In this document: positions 39,996-47,918 of the stretch, in pieces
How the letters are laid out: the number at the start of each line of letters is the position of its first letter
Numbering within the stretch: position 1 is the stretch's first letter
Assembly (NCBI RefSeq): GCF_014205255.1
Contig: NZ_JACHNE010000001.1
Coordinates: forward strand, 5,704,001 to 5,768,000
DNA length: 64,000 bases
DNA from: Streptomyces caelestis
GTDB lineage: Bacteria; Actinomycetota; Actinomycetes; Streptomycetales; Streptomycetaceae
Reading direction: 5' to 3'
Made by a program: the position numbers and the translations under genes
The notes under the pieces: model-generated
The model's database searches: none
What the model saw: the letters and a program-made list of their open reading frames with translations, nothing else
Told to the model about the DNA's origin: nothing

Positions 39996-41584
39996 GCCTG
40001 GTCGAAGTGACCGGCCTCTCCGTGGACTTCGGCGAGCTGCGTGCCGTCGACGACCTCTCCTTCCGGCTCGAACAGGGTGCCGCCCTGGCCCTGGTCGGCG
40101 AGTCCGGCTCCGGCAAGTCGACCGTGGCGTCCGCCCTGCTCGGCCTGCACCACGGCACGGGAGCGCGGGTCGGGGGTTCGGTCCGGGTGGCCGGCACGGA
40201 CGTGCAGCGGGCCTCCGACGGGGAACTGCGGCGGCTGCGCGGCGGGCAGGCCGCGATGGTGTTCCAGGATCCACTGTCCTCCCTCGATCCGTACTACGCG
40301 ATCGGTGACCAGATCGCCGAGGTGTACCGCGTGCACGCGCGCGTGTCCCGGCGGGCGGCACGCGCGCGTGCGGTCGAGGTCCTCGACCGGGTGGGCATTC
40401 CCGACGCGGCCCGACGGTCGCGTTCCCGGCCGCACGAGTTCAGCGGCGGCATGCGCCAGCGCGCCCTGATCGCCATGGCGCTGGCCTGCGAGCCCCGCCT
40501 GCTGATCGCCGACGAGCCGACGACCGCCCTCGACGTGACCGTGCAAGCCCAGGTCCTCGACCTGCTGCACACGCTGCGTGAGGAGACGGGCATGGGGCTG
40601 CTGCTCGTCACGCACGACGTGGGGGTCGCCGCCGAGAGCGTCGACGAGGTGCTGGTGATGCGGCACGGGCGGGCGGTCGAGCACGGCCCGGTGTCGAGCG
40701 TGCTGGGCTCGCCCGCCCAGCCGTACACCCGGGAACTGCTGGCCGCGGTCCCGCGGCTGGACGTGCCGACGGCCGGCTCGACGGCCCCGCAGGAGGTCGT
40801 GCTGGAGGCGACCGGCCTCAGGCGCGAGTTCGGGCGGGGGAAGCGGGCGTTCACGGCCGTGCGGGACGTGTCGCTGACCCTGCACTGCGGCGAGACCCTC
40901 GGCATCGTCGGCGAGAGCGGCAGCGGCAAGACCACCCTCGGGCGCATGCTCGTCGGGCTGCTGGAGCCGACGGCGGGGGAGATCCGGTACGAGGACCGCC
41001 CGCACACCGGCGTGAACCCGGCCGTGCAGATGGTCTTCCAGGACCCCGTCTCCTCCCTCAACCCGCGCCGCAGCGTGGGCGAGTCCATCGCCGACCCGCT
41101 GCGCGCCCGGGGCGAGCGCGACGAGGGGCGCATCCGGGGGCGCGTGGCGGAACTGCTGGAGCGCGTGGGTCTCGAAGGAGCCCACTACGACCGCTATCCC
41201 CACGAGTTCAGCGGCGGGCAGCGCCAACGTGTCGGTATCGCGCGGGCGCTCGCGGCCGAACCGCGCGTCATCGTCTGCGACGAGCCGGTGTCTGCCCTCG
41301 ACGTCACCACCCAGGCGCACGTGGTCGCCCTGCTCGGGGAGTTGCAGCGCGAACTCGGCCTCGCACTGGTCTTCGTCGCGCACGACCTGGCCGTCGTACG
41401 CCAGGTCAGCGACCGGGTCGCGGTGATGCGGCAGGGCAGGATCGTCGAGGCGGGGCCCGTCGACGAGGTGTACGGGTCGCCGCAGGAGCCGTACACCAGG
41501 CAGCTGCTGGCCGCCGTGCCGGCGCTCGACCCGGAGGTGGCCGCACGACGCCGGGCGGAGCGACGGGAGTTGGCCGCGGTATGA
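39992..41584 (+). CDS. Fused double ABC ATPase (DppD-DppF type)
   Basis: The 530-residue protein holds two complete ATP-binding domains. Domain 1 has GESGSGKST, FSGGMRQRA and LLIADEPTTALD. Domain 2 has GESGSGKTT, FSGGQRQRVGIARAL and VIVCDEPVSALD. Each ends with the PYTRELLAAVP / PYTRQLLAAVP segment and its His switch. Normally two proteins serve the importer; here one polypeptide does. The ATG overlaps the previous stop by 4 nt. A strong terminator lies 77 nt downstream. Confidence 0.95.
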   Translation: MSLVEVTGLSVDFGELRAVDDLSFRLEQGAALALVGESGSGKSTVASALLGLHHGTGARVGGSVRVAGTDVQRASDGELRRLRGGQAAMVFQDPLSSLDPYYAIGDQIAEVYRVHARVSRRAARARAVEVLDRVGIPDAARRSRSRPHEFSGGMRQRALIAMALACEPRLLIADEPTTALDVTVQAQVLDLLHTLREETGMGLLLVTHDVGVAAESVDEVLVMRHGRAVEHGPVSSVLGSPAQPYTRELLAAVPRLDVPTAGSTAPQEVVLEATGLRREFGRGKRAFTAVRDVSLTLHCGETLGIVGESGSGKTTLGRMLVGLLEPTAGEIRYEDRPHTGVNPAVQMVFQDPVSSLNPRRSVGESIADPLRARGERDEGRIRGRVAELLERVGLEGAHYDRYPHEFSGGQRQRVGIARALAAEPRVIVCDEPVSALDVTTQAHVVALLGELQRELGLALVFVAHDLAVVRQVSDRVAVMRQGRIVEAGPVDEVYGSPQEPYTRQLLAAVPALDPEVAARRRAERRELAAV

Positions 41585-41660
41585 CGATCCGTGTCCGACT
41601 GATCTCCTAGCGCGACGGAACGCGATCCGCACGGGAAAGTTACGACCGTTCACCCCTTTT

Positions 41661-41694
41661 GGTGGCGCGACGGACAACCGTCCGTCGCGCCACC
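41661..41694 (+). terminator. Strong hairpin terminator of the transporter operon
   Basis: A 15-bp perfect stem (41661-41675 with 41680-41694, arm GGTGGCGCGACGGAC) with an AACC loop separates the transporter operon from the exopolysaccharide-type operon. Confidence 0.9.
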
Positions 41695-41774
41695 GCCTTG
41701 TCCGCATACGTTCGTCCCGCTGCGAGCCGCCCGGACAACGGCGGCTCCCCATACGGGAGATCGGGGGTGCACTC

Positions 41775-43496
41775 GTGCGCATCGGACTGCTTACGGAGGG
41801 TGGCTATCCGTACGTGAGCGGTGACGCCAGACTCTGGTGCGACCGGCTGGTGCACGGGCTCGGACAGCACGAGTTCGACGTCTACGCGCTCAGCCGCAGC
41901 GAACACCAGGAGGACGAGGGCTGGGTCCCGCTGCCGCCGAACGTCCGCAGGGTGCGCACCGCGCCGTTGTGGATGGCCGAGGACGACGAAATGGTCCTGG
42001 GCCGCCGCGCGCGCCGGCGGTTCACCGAGTGCTTCGGCGAACTGGCAGCCGTGCTGAGCGGGGCGTCCGGGGGCGCGCCGAGCGCCGACGAGGGGCCTTC
42101 CGAGAGTGCGTCGACCCCTGAGGTGGACCGTTTCGCCAACGCTCTGTACGGGCTCGCCGAGCTCGCCCGCGAGGCCGGCGGCCTGGTGGGAGCTTTCCGC
42201 TCCGAAACCGCCGTACGCACCCTGGAACGCGCCTGCCGCGCGCCCGGCGCCCACCGCGCGGCGCGTGAGGCGCGCGTACCGGATCTGCTCGCCGTGGCCG
42301 CACATCTGGAACGCGCCCTGCGCCCCCTCTCCCTCGACTGGTACGAGGACAACGGACTCGGCGCGGTCGACCTCTGCCACGCCGCGTCCGGCGGCCCGGC
42401 CGCCCTGCCGGGCCTGCTCGCCCGCCACTTCACCGGCGTTCCCCTGCTGGTCACCGAGTACGGCGTGCGCCTGCGCACCCACTACCTGACCGCCCCGGAC
42501 GCCCCGCCCGCCGTACGGTCCCTGCTGGCGGCCTTCCACGGCAGGCTGGCGGCCGAGGCCTACGCACGGGCCGAGGTCGTCACGGCCGGCAACACGCACG
42601 CCCGCCGCTGGCAGGAGCGCTGCGGCGCCGACCGCGAGAAGCTCCGCACGGTCTACCCCGGCATGGACGCCCGGCCCTTCGCCGAGGTCGGCGAGTCCCC
42701 CGAGTGCGCCGACCCGGACACGCTCGTCTGGGTCGGACGCGTCGAACCCGCCAAGGACCTGGTCTCGCTGCTGCACGCCTTCGCGGAGATCCGCAAGCGA
42801 CAGCCGAAGACGCGTCTGCGCATCGTCGGAACCCCCGCCGGTGCCGAGGGCACGGCCTACCTCGGCCACTGCCGGACACTGGCCGCCCAGCTCTTCCCCG
42901 ACGAGGCCGACGGCCCGCACGCCGACGGTGACAACCCGGTGTCCTTCGAGGAGATCGGCGGCCCCGAACTCCCGGCCCTCGCCGACGCCCACGCCTCGGG
43001 CGCCGTGACCGTCCTGTCCAGCGTCGTCGAGGGCTTCCCGATCAGCCTCGTCGAGGCCATGCTCTGCGGACGCGTGACGGTGTCGACGGACGTCGGCGCC
43101 GTCGTGGAGGTCATCGGCGGCACCGGACTCGTCGTACCGCCGCGCAACCCGCGGGCGCTCGCCGAGGCGTGCGTGGCGCTGCTGCGCGACCCCGAGCGCC
43201 GTGCGCGCCTGGGGGCCGCCGCCCGGGTCCGGGCTCTCGAACTGTTCACGGTCGAGCAGAACATCGAGGCATTTCACGGCATTTACCTGGAGATAGTCTC
43301 GCGCACGCCGGTCCGCCGCGTGGTCCTCGACGAAACGGGGGCGCCACTGCCCTTCGCGGTTCCCGCCGAGGACCACGTCCCGATCCGCTGGGCCGCCCCG
43401 TCGCCCGGCCTCATCGCCCGCGGCGGCCCCGGCTGGGCGACGAACGGACCCGCACGCGCGACCACTCCCGTCTCCGCCCCGGAGGGAGCACGATGA
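41775..43496 (+). CDS. PelF-like GT4 glycosyltransferase
   Basis: The 573-residue protein (GTG at 41775) starts with RIGLLTEGGYPYVSGDARLW, typical of DUF3492/PelF-type GT4 enzymes. It has a long N-terminal Rossmann domain and a C-terminal domain with SSVVEGFPISLVEAMLCGR, the GT4 E-x7-E motif, then TDVGAVVEVIGGTGLVVPP. PelF in Pseudomonas uses UDP-GalNAc-type donors to build the Pel polysaccharide. Its ~55-residue C-terminal extension is less conserved. ATGA overlap leads into the next gene. It heads a four-gene operon. Confidence 0.9.
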   Translation: MRIGLLTEGGYPYVSGDARLWCDRLVHGLGQHEFDVYALSRSEHQEDEGWVPLPPNVRRVRTAPLWMAEDDEMVLGRRARRRFTECFGELAAVLSGASGGAPSADEGPSESASTPEVDRFANALYGLAELAREAGGLVGAFRSETAVRTLERACRAPGAHRAAREARVPDLLAVAAHLERALRPLSLDWYEDNGLGAVDLCHAASGGPAALPGLLARHFTGVPLLVTEYGVRLRTHYLTAPDAPPAVRSLLAAFHGRLAAEAYARAEVVTAGNTHARRWQERCGADREKLRTVYPGMDARPFAEVGESPECADPDTLVWVGRVEPAKDLVSLLHAFAEIRKRQPKTRLRIVGTPAGAEGTAYLGHCRTLAAQLFPDEADGPHADGDNPVSFEEIGGPELPALADAHASGAVTVLSSVVEGFPISLVEAMLCGRVTVSTDVGAVVEVIGGTGLVVPPRNPRALAEACVALLRDPERRARLGAAARVRALELFTVEQNIEAFHGIYLEIVSRTPVRRVVLDETGAPLPFAVPAEDHVPIRWAAPSPGLIARGGPGWATNGPARATTPVSAPEGAR

Positions 43497-44764
43497 CCGG
43501 ATTGGGCGAACTGGACCGCCCGGAGGCCCCGGCCGGCCCGGGGGCGCGGGGCGCCCGCCCGGAGCAGGCACCGAACCCCGGGACCCCGCCCGCGCGGGCC
43601 CCGGAGCAGGCACCGAGCCCCGCGACCACGCCCGAGCCCGCCCCCGAGAAGGCCGCCGACCGCAAGCCGTCCGCCCCGCGTCGCGGTGCCGCCGACCCCG
43701 TGAAGGCGCTGATGCACCGTCACCGGGAGCTCTGCGAGCGTGCGGTGGACCCCCTCGAGATCGCGGCGGGTCTGGAGGCACACGGCATCACCGACCGGAC
43801 CGCCGGCCGCTTCCGCCACCGGGACGTCTTCTCCCTCGCGGAGGAGATGTACGCGCGGGTCTCGCGGGACGGCGACGCACCCGCGCCCGCCGCGCCCGCC
43901 ACTCCACGGGCACGCGCCGACTGGGCCCTGCTGACACTCCTGCCGGGCACGCTGTGCACCGCCGCCGTGGCCGCCGTGCACCTCACCCACGGCCGGTCGC
44001 GCCTGTTCGCAGCGGCAGCCGGCACCCTCGCCGTGGCTCTGGCCCTCCGCGCGGCCCTGCGCCGAGGTCCCCTGAGCAGACCCGACCGCACAGCCCCCGG
44101 CAGGGCCACCACCTGGACCACTTGGCTCGTGGCCTACGCCGTCCTGGGCAACGGCCTGCTCGACAGCGCCGTCGCCGGAGGCCCCGACGGCCTGCCCACC
44201 GGCACGGCCGACGGCCCCTGGCCCCTCACCACCACCCCCGTCCTGGCCCTCGCCCTGGTCTGCGCGCCCGCCGCCTGGACCGCCCACCTCTTCACCGTGC
44301 GCGCCCGCCGCAAACTCGCGGCCAGCCGCGGCCTGGAGGACTTCGCCGCCGCCGTACGACCGCTCCTGCTCGGCGTCGTCGCCCTGTTCATGGGCGCCCT
44401 GGCGGTCCTGCTCACCCTCTGCGCCGCAGTCCTCGACGAGCCCGCGGCCTACCCGGAGGCCCTCACCCTGGGAGGCCTCCTCTTCCTGGCCCGCCTCCTC
44501 ACCACCCACGGCTTCGCCTACGCCCCGGCCGTGGTCCTCACCGCCACGGCCACGATCCAGGCGGCCGCCCTCGCCGCGGTCTTCGCCTCCCGCCTCCCCG
44601 GCTGCGGTGTCCTGGCGACCCCCGTCGAAGCCCTCGTCACCACCTGGGGTGCCGGCAGCGTCCCCAGCCTCGCCTGCGGCGCGGCGGCCCTGGCCCTCCT
44701 GGTCCACGCGACCCGCAAGCTGACCAGGGCCTCGGCCCACGCACCACCGGAGCCCTCCCGGTGA
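43493..44764 (+). CDS. Polytopic membrane protein of the PelF-like operon
   Basis: The 423-residue protein has a Pro/Ala-rich N-terminus (residues 1-65) and a small helical domain (AADPVKALMHRHRELCERA, RDVFSLAEEMYAR, residues 66-125). About eight transmembrane helices follow. Its place after PelF recalls PelG, the Pel polymer export/assembly partner, but it is shorter in membrane span and no clear PelG motif is seen. The helical N-terminal module may be a regulator- or partner-binding domain. Coupled to pelF-like by ATGA and followed by a short ORF. Confidence 0.8.
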   Translation: MTGLGELDRPEAPAGPGARGARPEQAPNPGTPPARAPEQAPSPATTPEPAPEKAADRKPSAPRRGAADPVKALMHRHRELCERAVDPLEIAAGLEAHGITDRTAGRFRHRDVFSLAEEMYARVSRDGDAPAPAAPATPRARADWALLTLLPGTLCTAAVAAVHLTHGRSRLFAAAAGTLAVALALRAALRRGPLSRPDRTAPGRATTWTTWLVAYAVLGNGLLDSAVAGGPDGLPTGTADGPWPLTTTPVLALALVCAPAAWTAHLFTVRARRKLAASRGLEDFAAAVRPLLLGVVALFMGALAVLLTLCAAVLDEPAAYPEALTLGGLLFLARLLTTHGFAYAPAVVLTATATIQAAALAAVFASRLPGCGVLATPVEALVTTWGAGSVPSLACGAAALALLVHATRKLTRASAHAPPEPSR

Positions 44765-44843
44765 CCGCCGCTGCCACCACCGGCCCCGTCGCCGCCGGCA
44801 GCACCCGACACATCCCTCCCCTCCCGCCTCAAGGAGAACCCGC

Positions 44844-44891
44844 ATGACCAGCCGCCCAGCAGCCCCGGCCGCCCCGGGAGCCGCGCGATGA
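44844..44891 (+). CDS. 15-codon coupling ORF before the epimerase gene
   Basis: ATG at 44844 has an excellent AAGGAG 7-8 nt upstream and reads TSRPAAPAAPGAAR before a TGA that overlaps the epimerase start (ATGA). It probably serves to bring ribosomes to the epimerase gene, whose own ribosome site (GGGAG) is weaker. It could also be a remnant of a gene boundary. A 28-codon GTG frame (44761-44847) also leads into it. Confidence 0.45.
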   Translation: MTSRPAAPAAPGAAR

Positions 44892-45847
44892 GAGTCCTGC
44901 TGATCGGAGCCAACGGCTACATCGGGCGCTTCGTCGCCGACCGCCTGCTCGCCGACCCGGCCGTGCAGCTCACCGCCCTCGGCCGCGGCGACGACGCCGA
45001 TGTCCGCTTCGACCTCGCGTCCGGCAGCCCCGGTGCCCTCACCCGCTTCCTCGACGCGGTCCACCCGGGCGTCGTCGTCAACTGCGCCGGCGCCACCAGG
45101 GGCGGTGCCCGCGAGCTCACCCGCCACAACACCGTCGCCGTGGCCACCGTCTGCGAGGCCCTGCGCCGCAGCGGCTGCGGTGCCCGTCTGGTGCAGATCG
45201 GGTGCAGCGCCGAGTACGGTCCCAGCCAGCCCGGCTCCTCCACGGCGGAGGACGCCGTCCCCCGGCCCGGCGGCCCGTACGGCGTCAGCAAGCTCGCCGC
45301 CACCGAACTGGTCCTGGGCTCCGGCCTGGACGCCGTCGTCCTGCGCGTCTTCTCACCGGCCGGACCCGGCACCCCCGCCGGCTCCCCGCTGGGCCGGCTC
45401 GCCGAGGCCATGCGCCGGGCCATGCAGTCCGGCGACGGCGAGCTGAAACTCGGCGGCCTCGGCGCGCAGCGCGACTTCGTCGACGTCCGCGACGTCGCCC
45501 GCGCCGTCCACGCCGCCTCGCTCTCCGCCGCGCAGGGCGTCATCAACATCGGCTCCGGCCGCGCCGTACGCCTGCGCGACGCCGCCGCGGTCCTCGCCCG
45601 CGTGGCCGGATACGGCGGTGCCCTCCACGAACTCGACGGCGCCCCCGGTGCCCTGCGCCCGGCCATCGGCCACCCCCGCCCGGACCCGGACCACGCGCCC
45701 CCGGTCGCGTACCCGTACCCGGACGGCTGCGGCAACTGGCAGCAGGCCGATGTGCGCACGGCCCGCGACCGGCTCGGCTGGCGCCCCCGGATCGGCCTGG
45801 AGGAGTCCCTCGCCGACATCTGGATGGAGGCGGCATGCCGCATCTGA
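44888..45847 (+). CDS. NAD-dependent sugar-nucleotide epimerase/dehydratase
   Basis: The 319-residue extended-SDR protein has the NAD-binding GANGYIGRF (Gly-x2-Gly-x2-Gly) at the start, YGVSK (Tyr-x3-Lys) in mid-sequence with a Ser/Thr before, and a C-terminal half with GGLGAQRDFVDVRDVARAV, the UDP-sugar epimerase fingerprint. In Pel clusters an accessory UDP-GlcNAc/GalNAc C4-epimerase (PelX) supplies GalNAc donor, so that reaction is a good candidate; GDP-sugar or dTDP chemistry is also possible. The stop lies 12 nt inside the next gene. Confidence 0.9.
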   Translation: MRVLLIGANGYIGRFVADRLLADPAVQLTALGRGDDADVRFDLASGSPGALTRFLDAVHPGVVVNCAGATRGGARELTRHNTVAVATVCEALRRSGCGARLVQIGCSAEYGPSQPGSSTAEDAVPRPGGPYGVSKLAATELVLGSGLDAVVLRVFSPAGPGTPAGSPLGRLAEAMRRAMQSGDGELKLGGLGAQRDFVDVRDVARAVHAASLSAAQGVINIGSGRAVRLRDAAAVLARVAGYGGALHELDGAPGALRPAIGHPRPDPDHAPPVAYPYPDGCGNWQQADVRTARDRLGWRPRIGLEESLADIWMEAACRI

Positions 45848-46584
45848 CCAGCACACGCCCCCGCACCTCCGGTACGGAACTCCGCCCCGGCGTCGGCGTC
45901 CCCGGTTACGCTCACCCCCTCCTCGCCCCCACCGAGTGGGGCGAACTCACCCGCCCCGGCACCCCGCTGCACTGGGTGGTCCTCAATGTGGCCGACGGAC
46001 CCGGCGCCCGCCCCGACCCGCACTGCCTGGAGGCGGCCGGCCGCCTGCGCAACGCGGGCATCCGCGTCCTCGGCCACCTCGACACCCGCTATGGCACCCG
46101 GAACTTCGGCGAGCTGATCTCGGACGCCCACCGGTTCGTCGACTGGTACCAGGTCGACGGGTTCCTCCTGGAGCGCTGCCCGGCGGACCACGCCGGGCTG
46201 CCCGAGGTGCGCCGCACTGTTGCCACGCTCCGCGTGATCCGTGACGATGCCCACATCGTCCTCGGCCACGGCATCCACCCGCACCCGGGTTACGCCGAAC
46301 TCGCCGACCAGCTGGTCACGTTTTCCGGCCCGTGGGGCGACTACCGCTGGTCGCAGGTGGCCGAGTGGACCTCCGACCATCCGCCCGAGCGCTTCTGCCA
46401 CTTCGTCCATGGAGTGTCCCGCCCGCACCTGGCGGAGGCACTGCGCATCGCCCGCCGGCAGGGCGCCGCGACGATCTGGTTCACCGACCGCACGGACCAG
46501 GGCGGCCGCTCCGACCCCTGGGAGACCATGCCCGGCTACTGGGACGACATCGTCTCGTTGGTCGGAACGGGTGTCTCGGAATGA
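45835..46584 (+). CDS. Spherulin-4-family (GH135/Sph3-like) glycosidase-like protein
   Basis: The 249-residue protein overlaps the epimerase gene by 13 nt. It reads VGVPGYAHPLLAPTEWGELT, then HWVVLNVADGPGARPD, RVLGHLDTRYGTRN and QVDGFLLERCP: the Spherulin-4 (beta/alpha)8 pattern with the acidic residues after strands. The fungal relative Sph3 hydrolyses galactosaminogalactan (alpha-1,4 GalNAc-containing), and PelA's hydrolase domain acts on GalN-type Pel. No signal peptide is visible, so it would act in the cytoplasm or exit by another route. It ends the operon. Confidence 0.85.
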   Translation: MPHLTSTRPRTSGTELRPGVGVPGYAHPLLAPTEWGELTRPGTPLHWVVLNVADGPGARPDPHCLEAAGRLRNAGIRVLGHLDTRYGTRNFGELISDAHRFVDWYQVDGFLLERCPADHAGLPEVRRTVATLRVIRDDAHIVLGHGIHPHPGYAELADQLVTFSGPWGDYRWSQVAEWTSDHPPERFCHFVHGVSRPHLAEALRIARRQGAATIWFTDRTDQGGRSDPWETMPGYWDDIVSLVGTGVSE

Positions 46585-46647
46585 AAAAGCACATGGCACT
46601 GTTACGGGGAGAACAACCGTAGTGATTGACCGACCAACGGAGTCCCC

Positions 46648-47826
46648 GTGTCGCTGCCACCCCTGGTCGAGCCGGCTTCCGAGCTCACCGTAGACGAGGT
46701 CCGCAGGTACTCCCGCCACCTGATCATCCCCGACGTGGGGATGGACGGGCAGAAGCGGCTGAAGAACGCCAAGGTGCTGTGTGTGGGCGCCGGCGGCCTG
46801 GGCTCGCCGGCGCTGATGTACCTGGCCGCCGCGGGCGTCGGCACCCTCGGCATCGTGGAGTTCGACGAGGTCGACGAGTCGAACCTGCAGCGCCAGATCA
46901 TCCACAGCCAGGCCGACATCGGCCGCTCCAAGGCGGAGTCCGCCCGCGACAGCGTCAAGGGCATCAACCCGTACGTGAACGTGATCCTTCACGAGGAGCG
47001 GCTCGAGGCCGACAACGTGATGGACATCTTCAGCCAGTACGACCTGATCGTCGACGGCACGGACAACTTCGCGACCCGCTACCTGGTCAACGACGCCTGC
47101 GTGCTGCTGAACAAGCCGTACGTGTGGGGCTCGATCTACCGCTTCGACGGCCAGGCCTCCGTCTTCTGGTCCGAGCACGGCCCCTGCTACCGCTGCCTGT
47201 ACCCGGAGCCCCCGCCCCCCGGCATGGTCCCCTCCTGCGCCGAGGGCGGCGTCCTCGGTGTGCTGTGCGCATCCATCGGCTCCATCCAGGTCAACGAGGC
47301 CATCAAGCTGCTCGCCGGCATCGGTGAGCCGCTGGTCGGCCGGCTGATGATCTACGACGCCCTGGAGATGCAGTACCGCCAGGTCAAGGTCCGCAAGGAC
47401 CCCGACTGCGCGGTCTGCGGCGAGAACCCGACCGTCACCGAGCTCATCGACTACGAGGCCTTCTGCGGCGTCGTCTCCGAGGAGGCCCAGGCGGCGGCCG
47501 CCGACTCCACGATCACTCCCAAGCAGCTCAAGGAGTGGATCGACGACGGCGAGAGCATCGACATCATCGACGTCCGTGAGCCGAACGAGTACGAGATCGT
47601 CTCCATCCCGGGCGCCCGGCTGATCCCGAAGAACGAGTTCCTCATGGGCACCGCCCTGGAGAGCCTCCCGCAGGACAAGAAGATCGTCCTGCACTGCAAG
47701 ACGGGTGTCCGCAGTGCGGAAGTCCTCGCGGTCCTGAAGTCCGCGGGCTTCTCGGACGCGGTCCACGTCGGCGGCGGCGTGATCGGCTGGGTCAACCAGA
47801 TCGAGCCGGACAAGCCGGTGTACTGA
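46648..47826 (+). CDS. moeZ: Adenylyltransferase/sulfurtransferase MoeZ
   Basis: The 392-residue protein (GTG at 46648, CGGAG 4-8 nt upstream) fuses a MoeB/ThiF E1-like domain to a rhodanese. The E1 domain shows CVGAGGLGSPALMYL (ATP loop), the Arg/Asp-rich LQRQIIHSQADIGRSKAES and a Cys-x2-Cys zinc site (CYRC) with CAVCG. The C-terminal rhodanese has DVREPNEYE and the active loop HCKTGVRS (catalytic Cys). It adenylates and thiocarboxylates small sulfur carriers used for molybdopterin, thioquinolobactin and cysteine synthesis pathways in actinobacteria. Length fits the family. Confidence 0.94.
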   Translation: MSLPPLVEPASELTVDEVRRYSRHLIIPDVGMDGQKRLKNAKVLCVGAGGLGSPALMYLAAAGVGTLGIVEFDEVDESNLQRQIIHSQADIGRSKAESARDSVKGINPYVNVILHEERLEADNVMDIFSQYDLIVDGTDNFATRYLVNDACVLLNKPYVWGSIYRFDGQASVFWSEHGPCYRCLYPEPPPPGMVPSCAEGGVLGVLCASIGSIQVNEAIKLLAGIGEPLVGRLMIYDALEMQYRQVKVRKDPDCAVCGENPTVTELIDYEAFCGVVSEEAQAAAADSTITPKQLKEWIDDGESIDIIDVREPNEYEIVSIPGARLIPKNEFLMGTALESLPQDKKIVLHCKTGVRSAEVLAVLKSAGFSDAVHVGGGVIGWVNQIEPDKPVY

Positions 47827-47871
47827 CCGGACGAGCCGGCATACCGAACCGTAGCCGGCCTCCCTTCGCGA

Positions 47872-47916
47872 ACGGCGGGGGTTTCGCGCACCACGGGTGC
47901 CCGGAGCCCCCGCCGT
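47872..47916. terminator. Hairpin between moeZ and the convergent peptidase gene
   Basis: A 10-bp stem ACGGCGGGGG/CCCCCGCCGT (47872-47881, 47907-47916) with a 25-nt loop containing a smaller GGGTGCCC palindrome lies between convergent stops. Confidence 0.75.
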
Positions 47917-47918
47917 CA

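Noticed and set aside
41775..46584. Full Pel operon (pelABCDEFG)
   Set aside because: Only PelF-like, epimerase and hydrolase-like functions are seen. PelA/B/C/D/E are not present, so calling it 'pel' would overstate the evidence.
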